From assembly GCA_005881995.1 (NCBI GenBank), contig VBHV01000104.1, positions 1 to 11,985 of the forward strand: a DNA stretch of 11,985 nucleotides, in the 5' to 3' direction. Every line of letters begins with the position of its first letter. Positions within the stretch are counted from its first letter, which is position 1. The notes under the pieces are model-generated. The model was given only the letters and a program-made list of their open reading frames with translations. It made no database searches and was not told the origin of the DNA. Positions 1-5,698 of the stretch are shown in pieces. This DNA comes from Chloroflexota bacterium (GTDB taxonomy: Bacteria > Chloroflexota > Ktedonobacteria > Ktedonobacterales > Ktedonobacteraceae). A program made the position numbers and the translations under genes.

Positions 1-110
1 GTCACGAGTGCCTGACTCTCGTCTCACCCCAAATGGTCGTCGATGCCGCCACAGAGCTGCTCATCGAGGTGGGGGAGTTCTCTCACAAATCTGTGGAGAT
101 GCACCAATGA
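1..110 (+). CDS. 3' end of a GT9 (heptosyltransferase-like) glycosyltransferase, partial
   Basis: Only the last 35 residues are present; the first full codon is at 3 and the TGA stop is at 108-110. The fragment begins HECLTLVSPQMVVDAATELL. This lines up with the C-terminal end of the next gene, HPCLSHITSAQVMTVADKLL: His-x-Cys-Leu, then Ile/Val-Ser/Thr, then a Val-containing helix ending in Leu-Leu. That pattern is the usual C-terminus of family GT9, where a Cys-containing loop is followed by the last helix. The stop overlaps the ATG of the next gene in an ATGA arrangement, which suggests translational coupling. The fragment continues about 15 residues past the family end, with a polar tail. 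Family assignment rests on a short stretch, so it is probable rather than certain. The enzymatic part lies outside the window. Confidence 0.66.
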   Translation, partial: HECLTLVSPQMVVDAATELLIEVGEFSHKSVEMHQ

Positions 111-1216
111 TCTTTACATCATCCACACCTCCCCTACAGCACCTCCCCAACGTATCTCATCAGAGCATTCCTGCCAAAAACACAGTAAAGCGCATTGCCA
201 TTTTCCGCGCGCTGCAATTGGGCGATATGCTGCAAGCGATACCGGCAATACGGGCCATTCGCTCTGGTTTTCCGAATGCTGAAATTACTTTGATAGGGCT
301 GCCCTGGGCGGAATTTCTGATTCAGCGCTTTCCCGCTTATCTTGACCGTTTTGCGGCGTTCGCAGGGTTCCCTGGCATCACCGAGGTAGCAGTTGACCCT
401 GAACGTACTGCGCGCTTTATCGAGGATCAGCGGGCATATGGCTATGACCTGGCGATTCAGATGCATGGCAGTGGGCGCATCAGCAATGGCTTTGTCCTGG
501 CTCTTGAAGCTGGCATGACGGTGGGTTACTATGAAGACCAGCCACCCGCACAGCTTACACTGGGCGCGCCCTACCCTGACGATCAACCAGAAGCGCTGCG
601 TAATCTGGGTCTGGCAAAGCTGCTTGGCTGCCCAGTTGCTGCTCCCAGCTTAGAGTTCCCATTATTTGAACAGGATTATCGCGAAGCTGCTGAACTTCTG
701 CACCGGTTACCATCTACCGGCGGGCCCAGAATTGGACTGCATACCGGCGCTCGTGTACCGGCGCGCCGCTGGCCTGAAGCCTATTTCGCCTCGCTTGCAG
801 ATGAGCTTGCGCGACGATACAATGCTCAAATACTCTTGACAGGTGCAGCCAATGAGAGCGAAACCATTTCGAAGGTCATCGCATGCATGAGGACGCAGCC
901 GGTAAACCTGGTAGGAAAGACTTCTCTAGGAGGGCTGGCCGCCTTGATTCGTCTACTGGACCTGTTTATATCCAATGATACCGGCCCCGCGCACCTGGCC
1001 TATGCGTTGGACACTCCCAGCATCACCATCTTTGGCCCGGCGGACGATAGACGCTGGGCACCTCTTCAGCAATCCCACCATCTCATAGTGCGTCACCCCG
1101 TAGCATGCAGCCCCTGCGCTTACTGGGAATGTCCTTTCATCGATCATCCCTGCCTGAGTCATATCACCTCTGCTCAGGTAATGACTGTCGCCGATAAACT
1201 GCTAAACAATATCTAA
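107..1216 (+). CDS. Glycosyltransferase family 9 (ADP-heptose:LPS heptosyltransferase-like)
   Basis: A 369-residue GT-B enzyme of family GT9, whose characterised members move L,D- or D,D-heptose from a nucleotide-heptose donor to a glycan acceptor at the cytoplasmic membrane face. The N-terminal Rossmann half starts VKRIAIFRALQLGDMLQAIP (27-46); Asp40 in the LGDMLQAIPAI signature matches the catalytic Asp of WaaC-type enzymes. The donor-binding half carries SNDTGPAHL (Asp291) and FGPADDRRWAPL (from Phe309), both GT9 hallmarks. The C-terminus has the Cys-rich loop Cys334, Cys337, Cys342, Cys349. An upstream in-frame GTG at 8 exists, but ATG 107 is preferred: it has GGAG at 95-98, overlaps the upstream stop by ATGA, and gives normal family length. 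About 26 residues precede the first strand, a poorly conserved leader with no clear signal peptide. Exact donor and acceptor cannot be read from sequence. Confidence 0.9.
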   Translation: MIFTSSTPPLQHLPNVSHQSIPAKNTVKRIAIFRALQLGDMLQAIPAIRAIRSGFPNAEITLIGLPWAEFLIQRFPAYLDRFAAFAGFPGITEVAVDPERTARFIEDQRAYGYDLAIQMHGSGRISNGFVLALEAGMTVGYYEDQPPAQLTLGAPYPDDQPEALRNLGLAKLLGCPVAAPSLEFPLFEQDYREAAELLHRLPSTGGPRIGLHTGARVPARRWPEAYFASLADELARRYNAQILLTGAANESETISKVIACMRTQPVNLVGKTSLGGLAALIRLLDLFISNDTGPAHLAYALDTPSITIFGPADDRRWAPLQQSHHLIVRHPVACSPCAYWECPFIDHPCLSHITSAQVMTVADKLLNNI

Positions 1217-1275
1217 TCTCCACTTTATAAGGTATTAGAATAGGCTTAGTTTTTGATATGGTAGTGCTTTATTTA

Positions 1276-1305
1276 TTGAAATCGCACTAGAAATTATGTT
1301 ATGGT
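1276..1305 (+). promoter_or_regulatory. Putative sigma-70-type promoter for the SRPBCC gene
   Basis: TTGAAA (1276-1281) and TATGGT (1300-1305) are separated by 18 bases in an AT-rich stretch after the GT9 stop. The -10 box matches the consensus at four of six positions. Transcription would start near 1312, giving a leader of about 135 bases that includes the palindrome at 1337-1350. The layout resembles the stronger candidate at 2398-2426. Prediction from sequence only. Confidence 0.33.
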
Positions 1306-1336
1306 AAGTAATCAGAGGGAGGCAGGAGGTTGTAAA

Positions 1337-1350
1337 ACTCTTGCAAGAGT
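1337..1350. repeat. Perfect 14-bp palindrome ACTCTTGCAAGAGT
   Basis: ACTCTTGCAAGAGT is identical to its reverse complement with no central spacer. It lies about 100 bases upstream of the SRPBCC start and downstream of the candidate promoter. Gap-free perfect palindromes of this length are typical of dimeric regulator sites rather than terminators, and no T-tract follows. Candidate operator; the binding protein is unknown. Confidence 0.5.
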
Positions 1351-1448
1351 GCGGGTTGTTCCAGCTTCTTATGCTACTTCCTCACTAGCCGCCGCGGGTG
1401 GCATGGAACAAGAACGCGAATAGTTACGATAAAAGGAGGAAAGAGAGT

Positions 1449-2177
1449 ATGAAAGACAGAACAGGTTTGGCAGAGCATCATGCATCTGTTACCGTGAACG
1501 CGCCTGTACATCAGGTTTACGCGCTCTTCAGTCACTTCAATGACTTTCCCAAGTTTATGAGCTTTGTAAAAGAGGTCACCTATTATGATGATCAGCGCAG
1601 CCACTGGGTGGCAGAAGTCGCGGGTCGTCACGAATGGGATGCCGTGAACGAGGATTGGATAGAAGATCGCCAGATTGGTTGGCGTTCGACCAATGGCCTG
1701 GAAAACGCGGGGCGCGTGACGTTTCAACCGGTTGGCCCCAACCAGACACGCGTCGATGTCTATATCGCTTACAATCCACCTGCCGGAGCGCTCGGTGATG
1801 TAGGTGAGAATCTGGGTGTTGGCAAGCGCTTTGATGAGGCGCTGCAGCATGACCTGGAAAATTTTGCCCGTATGGTAGACCAGGCGCCGCCGGGAGCGCT
1901 CGACCCCACGTCTTCGAATTACCTGTTCCATAGTGGAAGCGCGGCTGCCAAGGGAACAACCACGAGCCGCCAGAACGCCACAATGGGTGAAACCAATCGT
2001 ACCGACCGTCCTGTAATGGATCAGGACATCATCCAGGAGCGGCCCTATGCCGGTACAACAGCTACCTCCACTCCAATGCCGCCGCAGAGTGGCGCGGGTA
2101 ATCCGGTGACGCTACCACCGGATACTGGAACTGGTAATCCAGTGATGCCCCCAGAGCGCGATCAATATAACGGCTAG
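1449..2177 (+). CDS. SRPBCC (START/Bet v1-like) family protein with disordered Pro/Gly tail
   Basis: A 242-residue cytoplasmic protein. Residues 9-145 form an SRPBCC helix-grip fold of the polyketide cyclase/dehydrase (COG5637-like) type. The diagnostic start is ASVTVNAPVHQVYALFSHFN (12-31) with DFPKFMSFVKEV behind it; the long C-terminal helix includes FDEALQHDLENFARMV (128-143). The family binds small hydrophobic ligands or lipids, but this branch has no established reaction. From about residue 150 the sequence is low-complexity, rich in Ser, Thr, Gly and Pro, ending in two copies of a Gly-x-Gly-Asn-Pro-Val-x-x-Pro-Pro-like unit (215-235). No signal peptide or membrane segment is visible. 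ATG 1449 is chosen over the upstream in-frame start at 1398 because AGGAGGA lies at 1434-1440, eight bases before it. It appears monocistronic, with its own candidate promoter and a hairpin behind it, so a direct role in glycan synthesis is not implied. Confidence 0.85.
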   Translation: MKDRTGLAEHHASVTVNAPVHQVYALFSHFNDFPKFMSFVKEVTYYDDQRSHWVAEVAGRHEWDAVNEDWIEDRQIGWRSTNGLENAGRVTFQPVGPNQTRVDVYIAYNPPAGALGDVGENLGVGKRFDEALQHDLENFARMVDQAPPGALDPTSSNYLFHSGSAAAKGTTTSRQNATMGETNRTDRPVMDQDIIQERPYAGTTATSTPMPPQSGAGNPVTLPPDTGTGNPVMPPERDQYNG

Positions 2178-2208
2178 TATTGCTCTTTTGTTGGCAATAC
2201 CTTTTGAA

Positions 2209-2252
2209 AAGAGCGGAGAGGGCAGTGCTATTCTGCCATCCTCTCCGCTCTT
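2209..2252 (+). terminator. Strong hairpin terminator after the SRPBCC gene
   Basis: A 13-bp perfect stem AAGAGCGGAGAGG (2209-2221) pairs with CCTCTCCGCTCTT (2240-2252). It is extended by GCAG/CTGC (2222-2225 with 2233-2236) after a 3-base bulge, with the 7-base loop TGCTATT. The 3' side runs into the T-rich CTGTTGTTCT rather than a pure T-run. It starts 32 bases after the stop. Confidence 0.78.
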
Positions 2253-2302
2253 CTGTTGTTCTATGCGCTTCCAAACGCTGTTCCTTAGAATGAGATTAAA
2301 AA

Positions 2303-2347
2303 GAGATATATTCTTCTAATGAAAAGATACATTTCTTAAGATACATT
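2303..2347. repeat. Short direct repeats (AAGATACATT iterons) upstream of the ECF sigma gene
   Basis: AAGATACATT occurs exactly twice, at 2324-2333 and 2338-2347 (14 bases apart). A third copy, GAGATATATT (2303-2312), matches at eight of ten positions and lies 21 bases upstream of the first. All three face the same way and end about 50 bases before the candidate -35 box at 2398. That geometry suits activator binding, but AT-rich DNA can produce such repeats by chance. Confidence 0.42.
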
Positions 2348-2397
2348 AGTTGTTACTGAGAGTAGCTTACAGAAGAGTTTATAATAGCAATAATCAC

Positions 2398-2426
2398 TTG
2401 AAATTTATACTTGAATTCCCTATGCT
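2398..2426 (+). promoter_or_regulatory. Putative sigma-70-type promoter for the ECF sigma gene
   Basis: TTGAAA (2398-2403) is followed by a 17-base spacer and TATGCT (2421-2426), matching the consensus at five and four of six positions with ideal spacing. The start point would be near 2433, about 47 bases before the GTG start. The -10 box sits inside the inverted repeat 2418-2438. It resembles a housekeeping promoter; an autoregulatory ECF-type promoter was not recognisable. Confidence 0.5.
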
Positions 2427-2438
2427 AGTGACATAGGG
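2418..2438. promoter_or_regulatory. Inverted repeat overlapping the -10 box, candidate operator
   Basis: CCCTATG (2418-2424) and CATAGGG (2432-2438) form a perfect 7-bp inverted repeat around the 7-base spacer CTAGTGA. The left arm covers most of the putative -10 box and the right arm the expected transcription start. A bound dimer there would block initiation. A hairpin in the RNA is less likely because the repeat straddles the start point. Confidence 0.42.
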
Positions 2439-2479
2439 CATTGGCAAAGATGAAATAATCCGAAACCCTCTACAAGAAA

Positions 2480-3115
2480 GTGAGAAAAAACGTGGTACAG
2501 ATACGTGAACATACAAAAACGCGATTGTCGGAGTTTTCTGATGGTGTCCTGGCTCAGAAGAGCCTGGTCAACGACCAGCGAGCATTTGAAGCTCTAGTAC
2601 AGCGTTATCGTCCAACATTATTCAATTTCATCTGTCATATCTTAGGCGACTATGATCAGAGTTGCGATATCTTGCAGCAGGTTTTTCTCCAGTTGTATAT
2701 TTCGCTGCCTACCCTGAATACGGGCAAATCATTGCGCGGCTGGCTTTTCCAGGTTGCCCGTAATCGCTGCCTGGATGAATTGCGAAAGAAACGTGCCATC
2801 CACTTCTCTACATTGGAGTCGGTGGACGACGAAGACGAGGTTTCATTGCTTGCTTCCCTCCGTGATCCTAGCCCGATGCCTGAAGAGGTCGCGGAACGAC
2901 ACGATCTCCAGGATAATTTACGTCGCGCCATTGAAGGATTACCCCCCAAGTATCGCTCTGTTGTCCTCCTGCGTTATGCCGGTCAACAGAGTTTTGCCGA
3001 AATTGGTCAGGCGCTCAGTATGCCCGAAGCTACGGCAAAAACTTACTTCCAACGCGCGAAACCCTTACTGCGCGCGGCTCTCATGTCAGAGAAGCAAAAA
3101 GCTGCTGTCAACTAG
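2480..3115 (+). CDS. ECF-type sigma-70 family RNA polymerase sigma factor
   Basis: A 211-residue alternative sigma factor that would direct RNA polymerase to a small regulon. Region 2 spans about 35-104: FEALVQRYRPTLFNFICHIL, then DILQQVFLQLY for core binding, then the -10 recognition helix LRGWLFQVARNRCLDELRKK. An acidic linker (115-120) separates it from region 4 (about 147-200), with LPPKYRSVVLLRYAGQQSFA and a helix-turn-helix ending ATAKTYFQRAKPLLRAAL. There is no region 1.1 or 3, and no C-terminal extension. The start is uncertain: GTG 2480 and GTG 2492 are both possible, and neither has a good ribosome-binding site. No anti-sigma gene (membrane protein or zinc-binding domain) is adjacent, so control may be transcriptional, through the palindrome and repeats upstream. 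It is isolated by terminators on both sides; whether it controls the glycan operon is only a guess. Confidence 0.92.
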   Translation: MRKNVVQIREHTKTRLSEFSDGVLAQKSLVNDQRAFEALVQRYRPTLFNFICHILGDYDQSCDILQQVFLQLYISLPTLNTGKSLRGWLFQVARNRCLDELRKKRAIHFSTLESVDDEDEVSLLASLRDPSPMPEEVAERHDLQDNLRRAIEGLPPKYRSVVLLRYAGQQSFAEIGQALSMPEATAKTYFQRAKPLLRAALMSEKQKAAVN

Positions 3116-3144
3116 GACATGCGCAGTAAGATTGATATAGAAAT

Positions 3145-3177
3145 AGCCCTCCCCTAACCAGGGAGGGCTGTTTTTTT
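3145..3177 (+). terminator. Rho-independent terminator after the ECF sigma gene
   Basis: AGCCCTCCC (3145-3153) and GGGAGGGCT (3161-3169) make a perfect 9-bp GC-rich stem with loop CTAACCA. A G and seven T residues (3171-3177) follow. It lies 29 bases after the stop codon and is a textbook intrinsic terminator. Confidence 0.95.
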
Positions 3178-3264
3178 GCTTCTCTCCTCGAATTGTATCT
3201 GATACCTGTACAGCACATTAGGCAGAGATTAGAAAAGTTTAAAGAATTCTTAGGAAAGTTACTG

Positions 3265-3326
3265 TTGACTTGTACAATGAGATTACTTTGATTAAGATAT
3301 TGATGTCAAAGCGTGAGTGCTAAACT
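3265..3326 (+). promoter_or_regulatory. Likely promoter region of the gmhA operon
   Basis: The gap between the terminator and gmhA must hold the operon promoter, but no single site is clear. One option is TTGACT (3265-3270) with a poor TTGATT (3288-3293) 17 bases on. Another is an extended -10, TGCTAAACT (3318-3326), with TTGATG (3300-3305) at a short 15-base spacing. Small inverted repeats lie here: CTTTGA/TCAAAG (3286-3291, 3306-3311) and ATTGATG/CATCAAT (3299-3305, 3327-3333). These could be operators or leader structure. Confidence 0.3.
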
Positions 3327-3390
3327 CATCAATTTGTTATAGAGCATATAGATATTCAGTAGAACTTCACTATTGTGTAGAGAGAGAAGC

Positions 3391-4059
3391 ATGAATTTGC
3401 ACAGCCAAAACGAGACATTGACTCTAGTCGCCCCTATCCAGCCATACGCTTATACAAACTTCAATCAGTCCGTTCTGGATGCCTTGATCTGGCGGCGTAA
3501 ATTCCTGGATACGGCCTTAACCACTCTAATGCTGCGCACTGCGGCATTAGCAGAGGTGGCTGCCCTGCTGGTTGAAGCAATTCACAGCGGGCATAAGGCG
3601 TTAGTCGCGGGCAATGGCGGCAGCGCCGCCGAAGCGCAGCACTTCGCGGCTGAGTTAGTAGGCCGTTTTAAGCGGGAACGCTTGCCGTACGCGGTGCTCT
3701 CCCTCACCACCGACACCTCGATTCTCACCGCCATCGCCAACGATTACGGTTACCAGGATGTATTTGCGCGCCAGGTCTGCGCTTTTGGTCAGCCGGGAGA
3801 TGTGTTCATAGCTTTCAGTACCAGCGGCGAGTCCGAGAATCTGCTGCGCGCAGCGCAGGCGGGACATGAGCGGTCTGTGTCAGTCGTCGCAATCACGGGT
3901 GATTGCCCCAGCAGCCTGGAGTCACTGGCGGATATCACGGTGCGCGTCCCCGTCGTAGACACCGCTCTCGTGCAAGAAATGCATATGATGGTGACGCATG
4001 TGCTCTGCGATATCGTAGAGGCAGAACTCGCGACTTCGCAAAAAGAGGCTGCTCTATGA
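3391..4059 (+). CDS. gmhA: Phosphoheptose isomerase (sedoheptulose 7-phosphate isomerase)
   Basis: A 222-residue SIS-domain enzyme of the GmhA family. It would convert D-sedoheptulose 7-phosphate to D-glycero-D-manno-heptose 7-phosphate in the cytoplasm, the first step of nucleotide-heptose synthesis. The signature AGNGGSAAEAQHFAAELVGR occupies 73-92; His84 and Glu88 correspond to His61 and the catalytic Glu65 of E. coli GmhA. TTDTSILTAIANDYGYQDVF (106-125) is typical. The phosphate loop reads STSGESEN (143-150), with Glu where many members have Asn. Near the C-terminus Gln195, His198 and His203 match Gln172, His175 and catalytic His180. About 22 residues precede the E. coli-equivalent start. 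ATG 3391 is chosen over TTG 3373 because it follows the purine-rich AGAGAGAGAAG. The stop overlaps gmhB by ATGA. It is the first gene of the eight-gene operon. Confidence 0.93.
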   Translation: MNLHSQNETLTLVAPIQPYAYTNFNQSVLDALIWRRKFLDTALTTLMLRTAALAEVAALLVEAIHSGHKALVAGNGGSAAEAQHFAAELVGRFKRERLPYAVLSLTTDTSILTAIANDYGYQDVFARQVCAFGQPGDVFIAFSTSGESENLLRAAQAGHERSVSVVAITGDCPSSLESLADITVRVPVVDTALVQEMHMMVTHVLCDIVEAELATSQKEAAL

Positions 4060-4712
4060 CAAACAAGGCTGTATTCCTGGATCGTGATGGCACCCTTGTT
4101 CACCCCCGTCACTATCCTTCTCGTCCTCAAGACCTCTGTCTCTATGATGGGGTCTGCGAGGAGTTGCGAGATTTGCGACAGGCCGGGTTACAACTGGTGG
4201 TAGTCACCAATCAATCGGGGATCGCACGAGGGTATTTTACTGAGCAAGATTTGCAGCGCATGCATGCATACCTGGCGCAGCAACTCGCCTCGTATAATGT
4301 GCAGCTGCAAGGTATGTATTATTGTCCTCACCATCCCGACGGTATCGTTCCAGGGCTTGCCAGGCGTTGCGATTGCCGCAAACCGGCGCCCGGTATGCTC
4401 TTGCAAGCCGCCAGTGATTTGCAACTCGACCTGCGATCCAGCTGGTTTGTAGGCGACATCCTCGATGACATCGAGGCCGGTAACCGGGCGGGCTGCCGTA
4501 CTATCCTGGTTGATCTTGGCACGGAGCGTCTGCCAGAGCGGGCTATGCGCCGTCCCCTTTTTGAAGCCAGGAGTACTGTGCATGCCCTACGCATAATCAA
4601 AGATGCCGAGTTGCATACCCAGACCGCGGAGCTGGACTATTGCCCGTCGTCCTGGCAATTGGTATCTGTTGGGGAGGAGAGCGCATCGATGAGAAGGAGC
4701 GGTACGCTGTGA
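4056..4712 (+). CDS. gmhB: D-glycero-D-manno-heptose 1,7-bisphosphate 7-phosphatase
   Basis: A 218-residue HAD-superfamily phosphatase (histidinol-phosphatase/GmhB subfamily) that would remove the C7 phosphate from heptose 1,7-bisphosphate. HAD motif I is FLDRDGTL (7-14) with nucleophile Asp9 and acid/base Asp11. Motif II is in VVVTNQSGIARGYF (48-61). Motif III Lys109 is in CDCRKPAPGM, and motif IV is FVGDILDDIEAG (131-142). The subfamily zinc loop is complete: Cys90, His92 (CPHHPDG), Cys105 and Cys107. The core is full length; about 45 C-terminal residues (from about 174) extend past the usual end and look unstructured. Start ATG 4056 overlaps the gmhA stop, with an AGAGG-type site before it. 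The stop overlaps the GTG of the next gene. Histidinol-phosphatase activity is the main alternative, but the gmhA/hddA context favours heptose. Confidence 0.92.
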   Translation: MTNKAVFLDRDGTLVHPRHYPSRPQDLCLYDGVCEELRDLRQAGLQLVVVTNQSGIARGYFTEQDLQRMHAYLAQQLASYNVQLQGMYYCPHHPDGIVPGLARRCDCRKPAPGMLLQAASDLQLDLRSSWFVGDILDDIEAGNRAGCRTILVDLGTERLPERAMRRPLFEARSTVHALRIIKDAELHTQTAELDYCPSSWQLVSVGEESASMRRSGTL

Positions 4713-5692
4713 GACGTTTGAAAATACTCATATGGCATATTCACGGCAGTTACCTCAATAGCCTCGCTCGTATTGAGCATGACTGGTATTTGCCTGTTCG
4801 TCCAGGGCGACCCGAAGGCTACGGGGGCAGAGGACCAACCTTTGACCTGCCGGATTACGTGCGTGAGGTACCCAGCGAGCGTGTGCGCGACCTGCCGCTT
4901 GATCTCATTATCTACCAGACGCCGAAGAACTACTACGAGGATCAGTTCGAGATTTTGAGCGAGGAGCAGCGCCGCCTGCCCAGGATTTACCTGGAACATA
5001 ACACCCCAAAACCCCATGCCAGCGATACGCGCCACCCGGTAGATGATCCAGGCGTGTTGTTAGTACACGTGACGCACTACAACCGCCTCATGTGGGATAA
5101 TGGCCGGACGCCGACGAAGGTAATTGAACACAGTGTAGCCATTGATCCCTCGATTCGCTATAGCGGTCGACTCGCGCGCGGTATTACTGTCGCCAATGGC
5201 ATGCAGAAACGACCGCGCATTGCTGGTTATGACCTCTTCCTCGATGCGCGTATGGGCATTCCACTCGATGCAGTGGGTATGGAGACCGAAGCGTTTGGCG
5301 GCCTGGGGGATATGCCCTACCGGCATCTACACCGCCGCGTTGCCGACTACCGCTTTCTGTTTAGCCCCATGCGCTATACCAGCTTGCCCCTGGCGGTCAT
5401 CGAGGCTATGACCATCGGTATGCCGGTGGTTGCCCTTGCTACCACCGCTCTGCCCACAGTAATCGAGCATGGCGTGAGCGGCTATGTTTCATGCGATATG
5501 GACGAATTAACTCACCATATGCGCGCCCTGCTCAGCGATCGAGCGCTGGCAGAGCGGCTTGGCGCAAATGCTCGCCGGGTTGCCCTTGATCGTTTCAACC
5601 TCACGCGTTTCATTCGCGACTGGAATGCAGCCTTTGCTGAGGTCATAGGACCTGTTTTTTCCCCTGTAGGGATAGGTCATCGGAAGGAATAA
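4709..5692 (+). CDS. GT4-like (group 1) glycosyltransferase with altered E-x7-E motif
   Basis: A 327-residue probable GT-B glycosyltransferase. The N-terminal half starts RRLKILIWHIHGSYLNSLAR (2-21) and contains YLEHNTPKPHASDTRHPVDD (94-113). The C-terminal donor half has SGRLARGITVANGMQKRPRI (152-171), then FSPMRYTSLPLAVIEAM (218-234), GMPVVA and HGVSGYV, matching the group 1 consensus. Glu232 is the second Glu of the E-x7-E motif, but the first position is Thr224. GTG 4709 is taken as start: AAGGAG lies at 4694-4699 and the GTG overlaps the gmhB stop (GTGA). A longer reading from 4640 would overlap gmhB by 73 bases. No membrane segment is seen. Donor sugar and acceptor are unknown; heptose is plausible from context. 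Confidence 0.83.
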   Translation: MRRLKILIWHIHGSYLNSLARIEHDWYLPVRPGRPEGYGGRGPTFDLPDYVREVPSERVRDLPLDLIIYQTPKNYYEDQFEILSEEQRRLPRIYLEHNTPKPHASDTRHPVDDPGVLLVHVTHYNRLMWDNGRTPTKVIEHSVAIDPSIRYSGRLARGITVANGMQKRPRIAGYDLFLDARMGIPLDAVGMETEAFGGLGDMPYRHLHRRVADYRFLFSPMRYTSLPLAVIEAMTIGMPVVALATTALPTVIEHGVSGYVSCDMDELTHHMRALLSDRALAERLGANARRVALDRFNLTRFIRDWNAAFAEVIGPVFSPVGIGHRKE

Positions 5693-5698
5693 ATCACT

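Larger units (their letters stand above)
2178..2479. other. 302-base intergenic region between SRPBCC and ECF sigma genes
   Basis: No credible gene is seen. The region holds, in order, a possible competing hairpin (2177-2200), the terminator (2209-2252), an AT-rich stretch with direct repeats (2303-2347), and a promoter-like pair of boxes (2398-2426) overlapping an inverted repeat (2418-2438). Confidence 0.6.

Noticed and set aside
1213..1254. CTAAT/ATTAG pair followed by a short T-run as a terminator after the GT9 gene
   Set aside because: The stem is only five weak A/T-rich pairs with a 16-base loop, and the T-run is 11 bases beyond it. Too weak to call.
1262..1289. TAGTGC/GCACTA inverted repeat
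   Set aside because: Six pairs with a 16-base AT-rich loop are expected by chance in a gap of this size; it overlaps the promoter candidate but adds no clear evidence.
1324..1388. AGGAGG (1324-1329) followed by a TTG-started 15-codon frame (1341-1388), a possible leader peptide
   Set aside because: The start is TTG, the spacing is 11 bases, the peptide has no run of a single regulatory amino acid, and no terminator/antiterminator pair follows before the SRPBCC gene.
1374..1931. Minus-strand open frame of 185 codons
   Set aside because: Antisense to the SRPBCC gene, whose helix-grip motifs and strong AGGAGGA site establish the plus-strand gene.
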